This document shows positions 39,354-48,491 of a DNA stretch of 64,000 bases, piece after piece. Source of the DNA: a virus; IMG/VR virus record IMGVR_UViG_3300045970_000027, positions 20,306-84,305 of that record; one strand, 5' to 3'. How positions within the stretch are numbered: position 1 is the stretch's first letter; every line of letters begins with the position of its first letter. Under the pieces are notes generated by a model. The model was given only the letters and a program-made list of their open reading frames with translations. It had not been told where the DNA came from and did not search any database. The translations under genes were made by a program, and so were the position numbers.

Positions 39354-40574
39354 TTATACGGCTACCCATTGGGCTACCTTGCCGTCGGGGCGGTACGTCA
39401 TCCCCACCACAAACGACGGGCTGAGGATCTTCAACCGGCTGGCAGACCCAGTCATCGGGGACCAGCCCTGCTGCGCTTCCTGCGCGAGGTTCCGGTATCG
39501 GGTCGTGGGTGGGACGGACCTCTGAGGGCTGACCTCATCTGTGCTGATGATCGTCTCGCATGTGTATTCACCACGGGTGATCCGATGCGTGACACTCTTG
39601 ACGATCCAGTAGCCGGTAGCCGTCTTATCGTTAGTCGCCAAGTAGACCGGTCGGTACGGCGCGATGAAGGGGTCACCCTTACCGAAGACCCGTCCGTCGT
39701 ACGCCATCATCCCTTGGTCGGCCATCCCCTTGGCGAGTAACTGTGCGTCGGCTCGACTATGCGCGATGATACTTGGGTTGTACTTCTCGTACGCCGGGAT
39801 GGATGCCTTGCTCGACCGGACAGCCGAGCGAGGGGACTCTCGTACGGCTACTGGCTCTGTGTCATTTGGTCCAAGCGAGACCACGACAGCGGTATCGGAC
39901 TCATCATCTTCGTCGTCCGAGGTATTCCCGAGAAGGGTGTCGACATCGAGTACGGTCGTCGGGTACTGAGTTGCGACCGACGCGGTTGCCAGTATGGGGG
40001 CGACACTGGAGAACGCCTTGATCATCTCCTTGAGCGGGAGGAAGTAGAGGGTCGTCCCTTCCGCACGCAGGACGTACCCGGTCGTCTTAGCCAACTTGGT
40101 CAAGACTTCCCAGTACGTCTCCCCACCCTGAACGATCTGCTTCTTGCGTAGTCCGTGCTGCTTCGTGACGACCTTGAACCCCAGTCGCTTCCCGATGTCC
40201 TGCGCTATCTCAGGTGCGGTGTGGTTCCTCCAAGTGTTCCTTGCCGTCGCCCTGAACTCTCGGCTGGCGGCAACACAGGTGATCTCTCGCTCGTAGTGGC
40301 TATCCTCTACGTGGGTGACCGGAGCGACCTTGCTGACGTAGCCCAAGAACATGGCTGACATCCCGTCCCCATCCCGGTATACGACCTGAATGGGGGTGTT
40401 CGGGTAGAGCGTGTCGAAGTACTCCGTAGACCGGGACCGGACAGTCAGGGTCAGGAGGTCGTGCTTGCGGATCTCTTGGTGTAGACGGAACTCGCGCCAG
40501 TCCATGGTGGCCGACGTATCGCTGAGAGGGAGGGTCACGCTGAACCCACCCTTGAACGTGGAGGTACGGCTCAT
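39354..40574 (-). CDS. Tail hub protein (gpD/gp27-like)
   Basis: 406 residues with the late-control gene D layout: 'RLHQEIRKHDLLTLTVRS...DTLYPNTPIQVVY.DGDGMSAMFLGYVSKVAPV', a pseudo-hexameric beta domain, 'TAPEIAQDIGKRLGFKVV...GGETYWEVLTKLAKTTGYVLRAEGTTLYFLP', and a closing barrel. These hubs attach the tail tube to the spike. It overlaps the LysM gene by 4 bp. Confidence 0.8.
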   Translation of the reverse strand: MSRTSTFKGGFSVTLPLSDTSATMDWREFRLHQEIRKHDLLTLTVRSRSTEYFDTLYPNTPIQVVYRDGDGMSAMFLGYVSKVAPVTHVEDSHYEREITCVAASREFRATARNTWRNHTAPEIAQDIGKRLGFKVVTKQHGLRKKQIVQGGETYWEVLTKLAKTTGYVLRAEGTTLYFLPLKEMIKAFSSVAPILATASVATQYPTTVLDVDTLLGNTSDDEDDESDTAVVVSLGPNDTEPVAVRESPRSAVRSSKASIPAYEKYNPSIIAHSRADAQLLAKGMADQGMMAYDGRVFGKGDPFIAPYRPVYLATNDKTATGYWIVKSVTHRITRGEYTCETIISTDEVSPQRSVPPTTRYRNLAQEAQQGWSPMTGSASRLKILSPSFVVGMTYRPDGKVAQWVAV

Positions 40575-40840
40575 CCGACAACTACCGAGGTACCGGCAAC
40601 CAGACTAAGGGGGTCGATGGTCTCCCCGTTCGCATCGAGGATCATCCACCAGTTGCTCGACTTGTCAGCAAACCTTCTTCCCAGAGTGTCCAGCCGGTCA
40701 CCCTCCCGCCAGTGGTAGACGCGGCTAGCCGCTATTGGGGTAACCGCCTCACGCATGACGGTAGGCCGGGTAACCCCAGACCGCTCGTCAAGGATGAACT
40801 GGGCAGGGGTGGCCGCGTACCGGCTAGTCAGGTAGATCAT
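40571..40840 (-). CDS. LysM baseplate protein (gpX/gp53-like)
   Basis: 89 residues from the ATG at 40840 (AGGA 8 bases upstream). The second half is a LysM domain: 'VYHWREGDRLDTLGRRFADKSSNWWMILDANGETIDPLSLVAGTSVVV'. Such small LysM proteins sit between tube end and baseplate hub in contractile systems. A longer frame upstream is a shadow. Confidence 0.85.
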   Translation of the reverse strand: MIYLTSRYAATPAQFILDERSGVTRPTVMREAVTPIAASRVYHWREGDRLDTLGRRFADKSSNWWMILDANGETIDPLSLVAGTSVVVG

Positions 40841-40848
40841 GGGTAGTC

Positions 40849-42210
40849 CTAACTGGGCTCGGGGAAGCGGGCTGGGTGAACGTTCGGGTTGATCCTGCTG
40901 GAGTCCCACACGACAGGACTCTGTGCCGGAATCGTGAATGAGTTGAGCGGGTAGGCCACGCCAGACGCACTGGGCACCACGGTCGTGACCCCGTTCGATG
41001 TGGAGATGTAACCGTTCGGTTTTGGTGCGTACCCAGCAGTCGGAGTTCCCCCGAAGTAGGGGAGCGACCCCGGTCCGGTGTACGACCCGCCGCCGTCACT
41101 GGGGTACTCCGCGATGTCCTGCGTCGTAGTGTCCAGAGCCGGGTTGTTCGTACCGTCTGGGTACCTAGCGAAGGTGACTGAGACCTGCGTCCACATTGGC
41201 ACCATGCGAGTGTTGAACGAGAGGTGCTGGTACGAGATGCTCTGGACACGACCGAGGTAGCGCTGGCCGTGCCTGACCTTGCCGGGTGAGGCCCCCGCGT
41301 TGAAGTCGAGGATAGTGGGGACCCCGAAGGCAATGCCGACGTCTGCGGTCGTCCCACGGAGGAGGGTCTCCCACGGCTTCCCAAGGAGGGTACGGAAGAG
41401 GTACTCCATGTCGTAGAGCGTGCCTCGGGTGTAGATCCCCTCGATCTCCTCGTCGGTCAGTGGGCGGCCGTAGAAGTACGACATCGTGTCACGGTCGGGA
41501 ACGTACAGGCCGGTATTGCTGAGGAACCACGCCTTCTTAGGTTCGTTCGCCAGTGCATTCTGGTAAGCACTCCAGTTCCTAGCCTTCCGGAGGCTGTTAA
41601 CAAGTTTCTGCCACTTCGCGTGCTCCTTCTGGAATCGGGAGTTGGCGTTCTCACCGTACGCGAACCTCTGGATCAAGGCCATGTCCTCGATGCGGTTGAG
41701 GAAGATCGTGAACGAGACCACGGGCTGGCTATCGGCCGAGGGTGTGATCGGCATCGACTGGTCTGCCCCAGTCATGATGACGGTCGGGTTGATCTGAGTA
41801 CTGCTGATCCCCATGGCGTGCTCGATGGTCGACGGGTTGTAGTGGAACCGGAAGCCGTACCTGTTCCCATCCCTGCCGGACGCCGACGGGTCCGTTGAGA
41901 GCGCGTAGTCCTTAGGGAACTGGACGTGCTGGAAGAGGACGCCCTTCCGCTCCCGACGCAGGCTCGCCCGGTCGGGACCCATGACCTGTGACCGGTGCGC
42001 GCTACCACTCCCCTCACTGAGAGTCGGGTCAGTAGTGTCGTCGTCTACGTAAGCGCCGGATGCAGCCCGGTGCATCGGTGGGTTGAAGAGGACTTCCTGC
42101 CACGACTTCGGCCACGCGCTAGCCGCCTTAACCGGGCGCTTAGCCGCGTTGGCCACAGTGGACGACGTAGACGACGCTGCCCCACTGCTAGGCGGCTCTG
42201 GGGCTCTCAT
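40849..42210 (-). CDS. Contractile-system tube/baseplate adaptor protein
   Basis: 453 residues. 'YGFRFHYNPSTIEHAMG...FTIFLNRIEDM' resembles the 'F-x-F-N-P' start of contractile injection system tube-adaptor (CIS_tube, Pvc7/Afp7) proteins. The long insertion 'FQKEHAKWQKLVNSLRKARNWSAYQNALANEPKKAWFLSNTG' is helical. 'YLGRVQSISYQHLSFNTRMVPMWTQVSVTFARYP' closes the adaptor domain. A Gly/Pro-rich C-terminal tail follows. It is encoded directly before the LysM and hub genes, as in other contractile tails. Confidence 0.7.
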   Translation of the reverse strand: MRAPEPPSSGAASSTSSTVANAAKRPVKAASAWPKSWQEVLFNPPMHRAASGAYVDDDTTDPTLSEGSGSAHRSQVMGPDRASLRRERKGVLFQHVQFPKDYALSTDPSASGRDGNRYGFRFHYNPSTIEHAMGISSTQINPTVIMTGADQSMPITPSADSQPVVSFTIFLNRIEDMALIQRFAYGENANSRFQKEHAKWQKLVNSLRKARNWSAYQNALANEPKKAWFLSNTGLYVPDRDTMSYFYGRPLTDEEIEGIYTRGTLYDMEYLFRTLLGKPWETLLRGTTADVGIAFGVPTILDFNAGASPGKVRHGQRYLGRVQSISYQHLSFNTRMVPMWTQVSVTFARYPDGTNNPALDTTTQDIAEYPSDGGGSYTGPGSLPYFGGTPTAGYAPKPNGYISTSNGVTTVVPSASGVAYPLNSFTIPAQSPVVWDSSRINPNVHPARFPEPS

Positions 42211-42422
42211 ACGTGACCTCCATTCAGGTAGCGGAGGTAGGTCAGGTCACCGGGGAACTCGTAGACCGACGTGTCAGCGCGAGTGGTGGAGAGTCCGGCT
42301 GCCATGTTCGCACCCGAGCGGTGGAGCGCCTCCAGAACAGCCTTGCTTCTCTGCGAGTAGAGGACCCCCGACAACGGGCTGGCTGGGCGGCGGGATAGAT
42401 CAACGATGTCAACCGTCTTCAT
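42207..42422 (-). CDS. Small tail-region protein
   Basis: 71 residues between tape measure and adaptor, overlapping both by 4 bp. It reads 'SRRPASPLSGVLYSQRSKAVLEALHRSG...YEFPGDLTYLRYLNG', an alpha/beta mix. Position suggests a tail assembly or baseplate role; no family recognised. Confidence 0.65.
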   Translation of the reverse strand: MKTVDIVDLSRRPASPLSGVLYSQRSKAVLEALHRSGANMAAGLSTTRADTSVYEFPGDLTYLRYLNGGHV

Positions 42423-45280
42423 CGGGTACGCATCCTCTCGTTCTTGGAGTCCTTCTTGAGTTCGCGCTTGACGATGTTCACAAGCCGCATGGCTTCATCG
42501 TTCGACGCGTTAGTCAGACTGACGTTGATAGTGACGTCCCCACCCCGCTTAGTACCCGAGAGCGCCTCATCGAGCGCCGCTCTGAACTGCTGGCCTTGGT
42601 ACGCCGGGAGGACGGTCTCCCCAGCATGGAGTTGGGCGGTCTGGTCGTTGGTCACGTTGTACGCACCCTGCGAGTAGCCGGGGAGGTTGTGCTTGGTCCC
42701 CCACTTAGACGCGACGATGGCGTCGTACACCGCCTGCTGGTTACCACCAGACTTGAAGGCGTTGACGATCTCGTCGTAGCCGTATGCAGTGTGGTTCCCG
42801 CTAGTGAGCGTGTTCACCGTGGCGGTGATCCCAGAGTTCCAGTCGGAGTACGCCTTGATGCTCTTCTGGCTTGTTCCGGCCGAGCGTGACCCCGGCATGG
42901 ACAACGTGGTGTTGAGCGGGTTGTACTTCGCGCTGTTGTGCCAGTTACCACCTTCGGCGGCCATCCACTTGAGCATGGCGGCCACGTTCGACTTCGACGT
43001 CGGGGCACCTATTCCGGAAAGGATGGCGGCAGCCACCTTCCTCTCCGACGCGCTCCCCTTGACGTTGGTTGTAGCCCCCGTCGTTCCTCCGAGATCGCTG
43101 CCACCAGCAGACGTGGTGTTACCTGCCTCCCCCGTCTTGTTGGAGAGGGGGTCTATCTGACGGTAGTTGGGGGAACCAAAGATGCTCGACCCAGACCCCA
43201 GCATGTTGGTCGACATCGGGTTAGCCATCGCGCTAGCCGACAGTCCGAGACCTTCAGGAAGGACGGGAGTTCCACTGGTCGTCGCAGGGGTAGCGCTCGC
43301 CGAACTGGCTGCCTGAGACGAGCCACCCACGGCTCCTGTAGCCGTCGTACGGCCTTGGAAGTACGGGGTGGTCCATCCGTAGTACTTACCGCCTAACTGC
43401 CGTGACGCGTCCGACAGTGGCATGACGGTGGGGGTTCCACCGCCCTTGTGGGTGGTCGAAACCATGGCACCCTTAGCGCCGTATCCAGTGACGATGGCGA
43501 CGTGCCCACTCTTGCCGGTATCCCAGAAGACGAGTGACCCAACAGGAGGGTTGGTATCCCCCTGATGCCGGTAGCGGTCGGGCGTTGCCTGCCAGTGAGT
43601 GCGTGCGTCGGCATAGCCAGAGTGCTCAAGGCCGTACGCGTTCGCGACGTAGTGGTCGCAGAGGCCGGGGAACTTACCCTTCATGTTCTGCGAAGGACCT
43701 GCCGCCCAGCCGACAGCACCAGCAGAGCCACGGCTCAGGTCACCGGATCCACCACCAGCACCCTCGCCGTACGACGCCTGCTTTGAGAGACCCACTGCAC
43801 CGCCGACGATAGTCCCGACCACCGCACCGATGGCAGTACCAAGGCCGGGGAAGATACTGCCAATGGCGGCACCTGAGAGGGCACCGGCTCCTGCACTAGC
43901 GGCTACAGTGCCTACCCGGTCGAGGGCACTTCCACTTTGTGCGACGCCCGTGTTATGGAGGAAGTCGACTGCCTCACTGCCACCGAACGCGAGGGCCGCC
44001 CCACCACCGGCACGACCCACCTTTCCGAGCGTGCTGCCAACCTTCCCACCCTTACCAGCCGCCCCACCACCCAACCCACTGAGGAGGGACGGGAGCAAGG
44101 CCGCCGCACCACCGAGCGCGAGGCTGAGGGCGTGGGCAGTCTCCGTTGCATCGACCATGGTCTCCGTAAAGCCCTTTAGCCGGAAGGCAGCGTTACCAAC
44201 GGACGTGTTCGCGAAGGCCTCAATGGCCTTGTTGGCCGTGTTGATGACCTTGGCCGCGTCCTCAAAGCCAGCCATCAACGCTGGGGTAGCCGCACCGATA
44301 GCATCAGCGCGCCCCTCGTTCATTGACATGGTCGTCAGCATCGGGTTGTTAGTCGAGTTCAACCCGAACTTCTGAGCCAGAGCATTGCCAGACTTCGGAC
44401 CCTTCGCCGTATTGGAGAAGTTGATGCCAGCCGCTCCCCCAGCCTTCTGCTTGATGCGGAGAGCCGTGACGATCTGCTGGTAGAGCGCGGGGTCGCTCCC
44501 GAAGAGGTTGGCGAGATCCTGCCCAACCCAGCCTCCCATAAGGCCTGCCTCAAACGCGGCGGCCGAGACCTTCTTGCTGGGTGACCCGTACCAGCGTCCC
44601 CACAACTGGTCAACGATGCTTCCGAGACCCTTGTACTTGCCTGTCCGGAGATCGTTAGTGAAGAGTCCGTACTGCGCCAACTTGCCAGAGACGCCGCCGA
44701 CACCAGTCTGCAGGGAGGCGATCCCACTCGCGCTGGCTGCGTTGTTCATCCCCGTCATCTTCGACATGAACCCGGCCTCGCCCATGACCCTACCCATGGA
44801 AGGGTTGGCCATACCGAGTCCTCGACCGGTCAGCAGCGCGGCTGCCGCCAGCGGGTCGGTCGTGCTGGTGTACGAGCCGTGGAACGACGCGAAGACCTTC
44901 CCAGACGTACGGTTGCCGTTGTACCCACCGGGAGCGGCGAAGGCGGTCGGGAAGAGGGCCGACTGTCGGGCGTACGCATCCTGCACGCCGGGGGTCGACG
45001 CCCAAGCAGCACCGCCGACAGCGGCCATCGCGCCAACGGCAGCAGCCGCCCCGAACCTCGGGATCCCCATACCGTTCGACGTCGTGTTCTGCTGCGTACT
45101 GGAGGTCTGGCCAGAGAAGGTGGCCGAGTTGGTCATGATGGAGTTGCCGGAACCTAGGGAGGAGACGACACTTCCCGACTTGCTAGTCAGGCCTCCAGCC
45201 AGACCGTCAATCTGGGTGAGTTGCCGGATGACCTTGTCGAGGGCTGTACTGACCTTGTCAACGTTGTCGGTGACCGTCAT
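42419..45280 (-). CDS. Tape measure protein with cell-wall hydrolase domains
   Basis: 953 residues. An N-terminal coiled-coil start, a long Ala/Gly-rich middle with hydrophobic stretches ('ALSGAAIGSIFPGLGTAIGAVVGTIVGGAVGL'), then two enzyme-like domains. The first is at about 535-655 ('GLCDHYVANAYGLEHSGYADARTHWQ...VGSLVFWDTGKSGHVAIVTGYG...'), a CHAP/NlpC-P60 type peptidase with Cys and His in place. The second is at about 760-870 ('AAEGGNWHNSAKYNPLNTTL...'), lysozyme-like. A final segment is 'DQTAQLHAGETVLPA'. It sets tail length and likely opens peptidoglycan during injection. Confidence 0.85.
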   Translation of the reverse strand: MTVTDNVDKVSTALDKVIRQLTQIDGLAGGLTSKSGSVVSSLGSGNSIMTNSATFSGQTSSTQQNTTSNGMGIPRFGAAAAVGAMAAVGGAAWASTPGVQDAYARQSALFPTAFAAPGGYNGNRTSGKVFASFHGSYTSTTDPLAAAALLTGRGLGMANPSMGRVMGEAGFMSKMTGMNNAASASGIASLQTGVGGVSGKLAQYGLFTNDLRTGKYKGLGSIVDQLWGRWYGSPSKKVSAAAFEAGLMGGWVGQDLANLFGSDPALYQQIVTALRIKQKAGGAAGINFSNTAKGPKSGNALAQKFGLNSTNNPMLTTMSMNEGRADAIGAATPALMAGFEDAAKVINTANKAIEAFANTSVGNAAFRLKGFTETMVDATETAHALSLALGGAAALLPSLLSGLGGGAAGKGGKVGSTLGKVGRAGGGAALAFGGSEAVDFLHNTGVAQSGSALDRVGTVAASAGAGALSGAAIGSIFPGLGTAIGAVVGTIVGGAVGLSKQASYGEGAGGGSGDLSRGSAGAVGWAAGPSQNMKGKFPGLCDHYVANAYGLEHSGYADARTHWQATPDRYRHQGDTNPPVGSLVFWDTGKSGHVAIVTGYGAKGAMVSTTHKGGGTPTVMPLSDASRQLGGKYYGWTTPYFQGRTTATGAVGGSSQAASSASATPATTSGTPVLPEGLGLSASAMANPMSTNMLGSGSSIFGSPNYRQIDPLSNKTGEAGNTTSAGGSDLGGTTGATTNVKGSASERKVAAAILSGIGAPTSKSNVAAMLKWMAAEGGNWHNSAKYNPLNTTLSMPGSRSAGTSQKSIKAYSDWNSGITATVNTLTSGNHTAYGYDEIVNAFKSGGNQQAVYDAIVASKWGTKHNLPGYSQGAYNVTNDQTAQLHAGETVLPAYQGQQFRAALDEALSGTKRGGDVTINVSLTNASNDEAMRLVNIVKRELKKDSKNERMRTR

Positions 45281-45496
45281 CTACATGCCTCCTCTCTTGG
45301 TGTGCAGTTCCATCCAGTTGACCATCTCTCGCCTAGTCAGGTCCTTGATCTGGTCGAGCGTCCAGCCGGGGTACGCCTTAGCGAGGAAGCCCCACGCGTT
45401 GAACAACGCCGTGTAGTAGTCCGCTCTGCTCTTGGCAGTCTTGCTAGAACTGAAACAAGGCCGCAAGCGAGAGCGGTACCTCCAGTTCTGCGCCAC
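45281..45496 (-). CDS. Downstream partner of tail assembly chaperone (frameshift or reinitiation)
   Basis: Up to 71 residues; the convincing part is the last ~55 (TAKSRADYYTALFNAWGFLAKAYPGWTLDQIKDLTRREMVNWMELH). The only in-frame start is a GTG at 45496 without ribosome-binding site, 53 bp inside the preceding gene. The two frames are related by +1 (or -2), so the product may instead be made by frameshifting near the upstream TAG, as for tail chaperones in many phages. Confidence 0.6.
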   Translation of the reverse strand: MAQNWRYRSRLRPCFSSSKTAKSRADYYTALFNAWGFLAKAYPGWTLDQIKDLTRREMVNWMELHTKRGGM

Positions 45497-46262
45497 ACGA
45501 CGGGCACTCAGCCTTCGCGTCCTGAAACTGCGGACCGGTCGTCCGCTCGACCAGCGCGTCGCTGATCTTGCGGCGGTCCCTGATCGAGAGGTCGAGGACG
45601 GTCGACTTACCGATCACGGGGCGTCCGTTGACCTGTACGACCGTGCTCTCCAGAAGGATGGTGGAGAGTTCGGCAATCGTCTTGTCGCCGTTCGCCGCGA
45701 TCTCCTTCTGGGTGTACCCGGTAGGGAGGTCGACGGTCACCTCGCCGACGGCGCACTCGACGGTGAAGCGGCGAGCGAACGGGTCAGCCAGAGTCTTGAC
45801 CGGGACGTCGGAGAGGAGGTCTAGCGTGACCTCAGACTCGGTCTTGCAGGACTCGCAGAACCGGACAGTCTGCACCTCGTTGCCGAACGTGGCCGCGTAG
45901 ATCCTCAGGAGGATGTAGTCGCGGTCGCCAGCCAGAAGACTGTTGAGGGTTGTGTCATCGAGGACACCTCGGTCACCCAGACGGATCAGCCCGCGAGCCA
46001 GCACGGTGTTCAATGCCTTCTGCGGGGTGGTCGCCTTGGAGATGACCTCTTCGTCACGGCCGGTCAGTTCCCTGACCTCGGCCTCCATGCTGACCTCCCC
46101 GGCGACGGAGATGTAGCCGCCGGGGAGATCGAACACAGTGTCCGGAGGAGGAGTGATCACTGGCTCTTCCGGAGGCAGTTCTTCCTGCCGTTCCGCAACC
46201 GCCATGACCTGCTCGATGAGTTCGTTTGTTACGGGTACACGACCGGAGTCGGTGATGGCCAT
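45444..46262 (-). CDS. Tail assembly chaperone / T4 gp26-like baseplate protein
   Basis: 272 residues. Pro/Glu-rich N-terminal region, then 'GEVSMEAEVRELTGRDEEVISKATTPQKALNTVLARGLIRLGD' and a zinc ribbon split as 'FCESCKTES' and 'CPSCGAELEVPL'. This pattern and length fit the 'T4 bacteriophage base plate protein' family found between tube and tape measure genes. It ends 'LAALFQF' at a TAG where the next frame takes over. It probably chaperones the tape measure. Confidence 0.75.
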   Translation of the reverse strand: MAITDSGRVPVTNELIEQVMAVAERQEELPPEEPVITPPPDTVFDLPGGYISVAGEVSMEAEVRELTGRDEEVISKATTPQKALNTVLARGLIRLGDRGVLDDTTLNSLLAGDRDYILLRIYAATFGNEVQTVRFCESCKTESEVTLDLLSDVPVKTLADPFARRFTVECAVGEVTVDLPTGYTQKEIAANGDKTIAELSTILLESTVVQVNGRPVIGKSTVLDLSIRDRRKISDALVERTTGPQFQDAKAECPSCGAELEVPLSLAALFQF

Positions 46263-46291
46263 CTAATGATCCTTGTCTGGTTGGGTTCTTA

Positions 46292-46942
46292 CTAGAACTG
46301 CGAGGCGGCAGTGATGAGGCCGTCGCCATCGTTGTAGCCTGCCCACTCCATGGACATGCCTTCGTGGACGAGCGTCATCTGCTCGACCATGAGTGCGTTG
46401 TCGCCCGCGTTGAGGTCTGAGTACGCGACCGTGGTAGGCCACGCGTTGTACAGCCGGAATCTGGCTACAACCAGATCGTCTTCGGCCGACAGAGTCTCAC
46501 TCTGGGTAACGCCGTACTTGGAGTTGGGATCCTGATTAGCGCGGGAGTAGGGAACCGGGTGGTTGAGTACCGCGATCTCCACGTCCGAGCGGAAGGACTG
46601 CCGGTTGGCGAAGGTGGTACCAGACACCGTCTGGAAGAGCATCTTCATCCACTGCCAGTTCTGGTCCGAGCCGACCGTGACGCCACGCTGGAACGTGACC
46701 GGCGAGAAGGTCGACTGGCCGGGGATCTGGTGGACAGTGGTGTTGTAGCCACCCTCGCGGTAAGGGATGGACTCGGTGGCGATAGCCAGACCGGAGACCG
46801 ACGTGAAGCCGACCTTCGGGTTAGGCGTCCAGCCACCAGTACCGGTCACGGTGAGCGGAAGAAACGTCACCAAGAACCGGAAGTTACGGATCGGGTCGCT
46901 GTTGAGGGCACCCCGTACGTTGATGTTAGAAGCGGTAGCCAT
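46292..46942 (-). CDS. Tail tube protein (gp19-like)
   Basis: 216 residues with the T4 gp19-like tube pattern: 'DPIRNFRFLVTFLPL...GFTSVSGLAIATESIPYREGGYNTTVHQIPGQSTFSPVTFQRGV', central 'WQWMKMLFQ', and C-terminal 'LYNAWPTTVAYSDLNAGDNALMVEQMTLVHEGM'. It stacks as hexamers to make the inner tail tube. It directly follows the sheath gene. Confidence 0.93.
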   Translation of the reverse strand: MATASNINVRGALNSDPIRNFRFLVTFLPLTVTGTGGWTPNPKVGFTSVSGLAIATESIPYREGGYNTTVHQIPGQSTFSPVTFQRGVTVGSDQNWQWMKMLFQTVSGTTFANRQSFRSDVEIAVLNHPVPYSRANQDPNSKYGVTQSETLSAEDDLVVARFRLYNAWPTTVAYSDLNAGDNALMVEQMTLVHEGMSMEWAGYNDGDGLITAASQF

Positions 46943-46953
46943 TGCTGTACCTC

Positions 46954-48447
46954 CTAGGACAGGGTCTGCTGGGTCAACTGGACCTTGATGAACTCAGCCG
47001 GGTACTGGACTGCGACCCCGACCTCGACGTTGACGATCCCGTTTGCGATGTCGGCAGACGAGTTGTTCTCGCCGTCGATCTTGATGTAGTAGGCCTGAGC
47101 CTTCGTGTTTCCACGCAGGCCCCCGGCCGTCCAGTAACCCGTGAGGAAGGAGTCGAGCACCGTCTTCATCTGGTTCCAGAGCAGCAGGTCGTTATTGCGG
47201 AAGACCGCGAACTCAAGGCGGTTCTTCAACTCACGGTCGAGGTACGACAGCGAGCGCCGAATGTTGACGTACCGGGTGGACGCCGTCTGCTTGAGGGTGC
47301 GAGCCCCCATGATGGCCGGTCCGACACCCGACACAAACCGGATGGCGTTGACCGGGGAGACGTCACTGTTGAGCGCGTCGAGTTCGGCAGCCGACAGCGT
47401 GCGCTCCAGAGCGACCACGCCGGGGATGACGGTCTCGATGCCTGCCGGTGCCTTGAAGACACCACGCGATGCGTCGGTGGAAAGGATGCTGCCAGCGACG
47501 GCACCTGACGGCGGTACGAGGCGAATCGCATCACGCGACGCGCTGGTCGAATCGGGGATCCAGAGGTGCGGGTAGTAGACACCCGAGTACGTGCTAGCGG
47601 TCAGCGTGCCCGCGTAGGTCACAGCCGCTGAAGGGATGACCCCAGCCGCCGTGTCGATGACCGCGAAGCCCTTGTTGGTGGTGGCGAACGAGTCGAGTGC
47701 GGACAGCGTCGTGACGTCCACGATGCCGGGGCAGAAGACTACGAACGCGCGGTCGATGGCCGCGAGCAAGGCGAACGGTGTGGTGTAGTCGTCGGCTGCC
47801 GCACCGGTAGCACCAGCAGAGAGCGCGACGACGACGCTGGTGGCTGCCGTGATCGCCAGTGCGGACGATGCGACGTTCCACGTTGCGTTGACGTACTGCG
47901 AGCGGACACCGAGGATGTTCACGACGTCTGCGGAGCCGTACGTGGCGAGGTCGAGGTTCGTGAACGACTCCAGCACGGTGTCGTCACCAGTGTTGGCGGT
48001 AGCCAGACCAGCAGCGATGGTGTCGGCGACACCGGCCTCCTTGAGGACCGTGATGTCGTAGAGGTTGTTCACGTTCTTGACGACCTGCACGCGGAGGCTG
48101 TTGCCGTACGTGCCCTTGCCCTTCGCCGTGAAGGTGATCCAAGTGGTCGCGGTCGACGTCGAGAGGATGCCGGTTGCGGCGACCGCATCCGACTTGACCA
48201 CGCGGGTGACGTACAGTTCTGCGCCACCCGAGCGGAAGAACAGGTTCGCCGAGAAGGTCCCGACGTAGTTCGTGTTCAGGCCACCGAACAACTGGCTGAA
48301 CTGGTACCACGACGTGACGAGCGTCGGGGCGGTCGGACCCTCGGGAAGAGGACCGACGAGAGCGCCAGCAGCACCGGCTGCAGGCTGAGTCGCGACGGGG
48401 GTGTTGAGCACCGACTCCGTAACGTAAACACCGGGGCGAGTTGCCAT
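46954..48447 (-). CDS. Tail sheath protein
   Basis: 497 residues. Sheath N-terminus 'RPGVYVTESVLNTPVATQPAAGAAGALVGPLPEGPTAPTLVTSWYQFSQLFGG' and C-terminal domain 'RYVNIRRSLSYLDRELKNRLEFAVFRNNDLLLWNQMKTVLDSFLTGYWTAGGL...VNVEVGVAVQYPAEFIKVQLTQ', both diagnostic for contractile sheaths. AAAGGAG precedes the ATG. It proves myovirus morphology. Confidence 0.95.
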   Translation of the reverse strand: MATRPGVYVTESVLNTPVATQPAAGAAGALVGPLPEGPTAPTLVTSWYQFSQLFGGLNTNYVGTFSANLFFRSGGAELYVTRVVKSDAVAATGILSTSTATTWITFTAKGKGTYGNSLRVQVVKNVNNLYDITVLKEAGVADTIAAGLATANTGDDTVLESFTNLDLATYGSADVVNILGVRSQYVNATWNVASSALAITAATSVVVALSAGATGAAADDYTTPFALLAAIDRAFVVFCPGIVDVTTLSALDSFATTNKGFAVIDTAAGVIPSAAVTYAGTLTASTYSGVYYPHLWIPDSTSASRDAIRLVPPSGAVAGSILSTDASRGVFKAPAGIETVIPGVVALERTLSAAELDALNSDVSPVNAIRFVSGVGPAIMGARTLKQTASTRYVNIRRSLSYLDRELKNRLEFAVFRNNDLLLWNQMKTVLDSFLTGYWTAGGLRGNTKAQAYYIKIDGENNSSADIANGIVNVEVGVAVQYPAEFIKVQLTQQTLS

Positions 48448-48491
48448 GGGGTTTCTCCTTTTGAGGTTAGTTGACTAGGGGGTCCGAGTTG

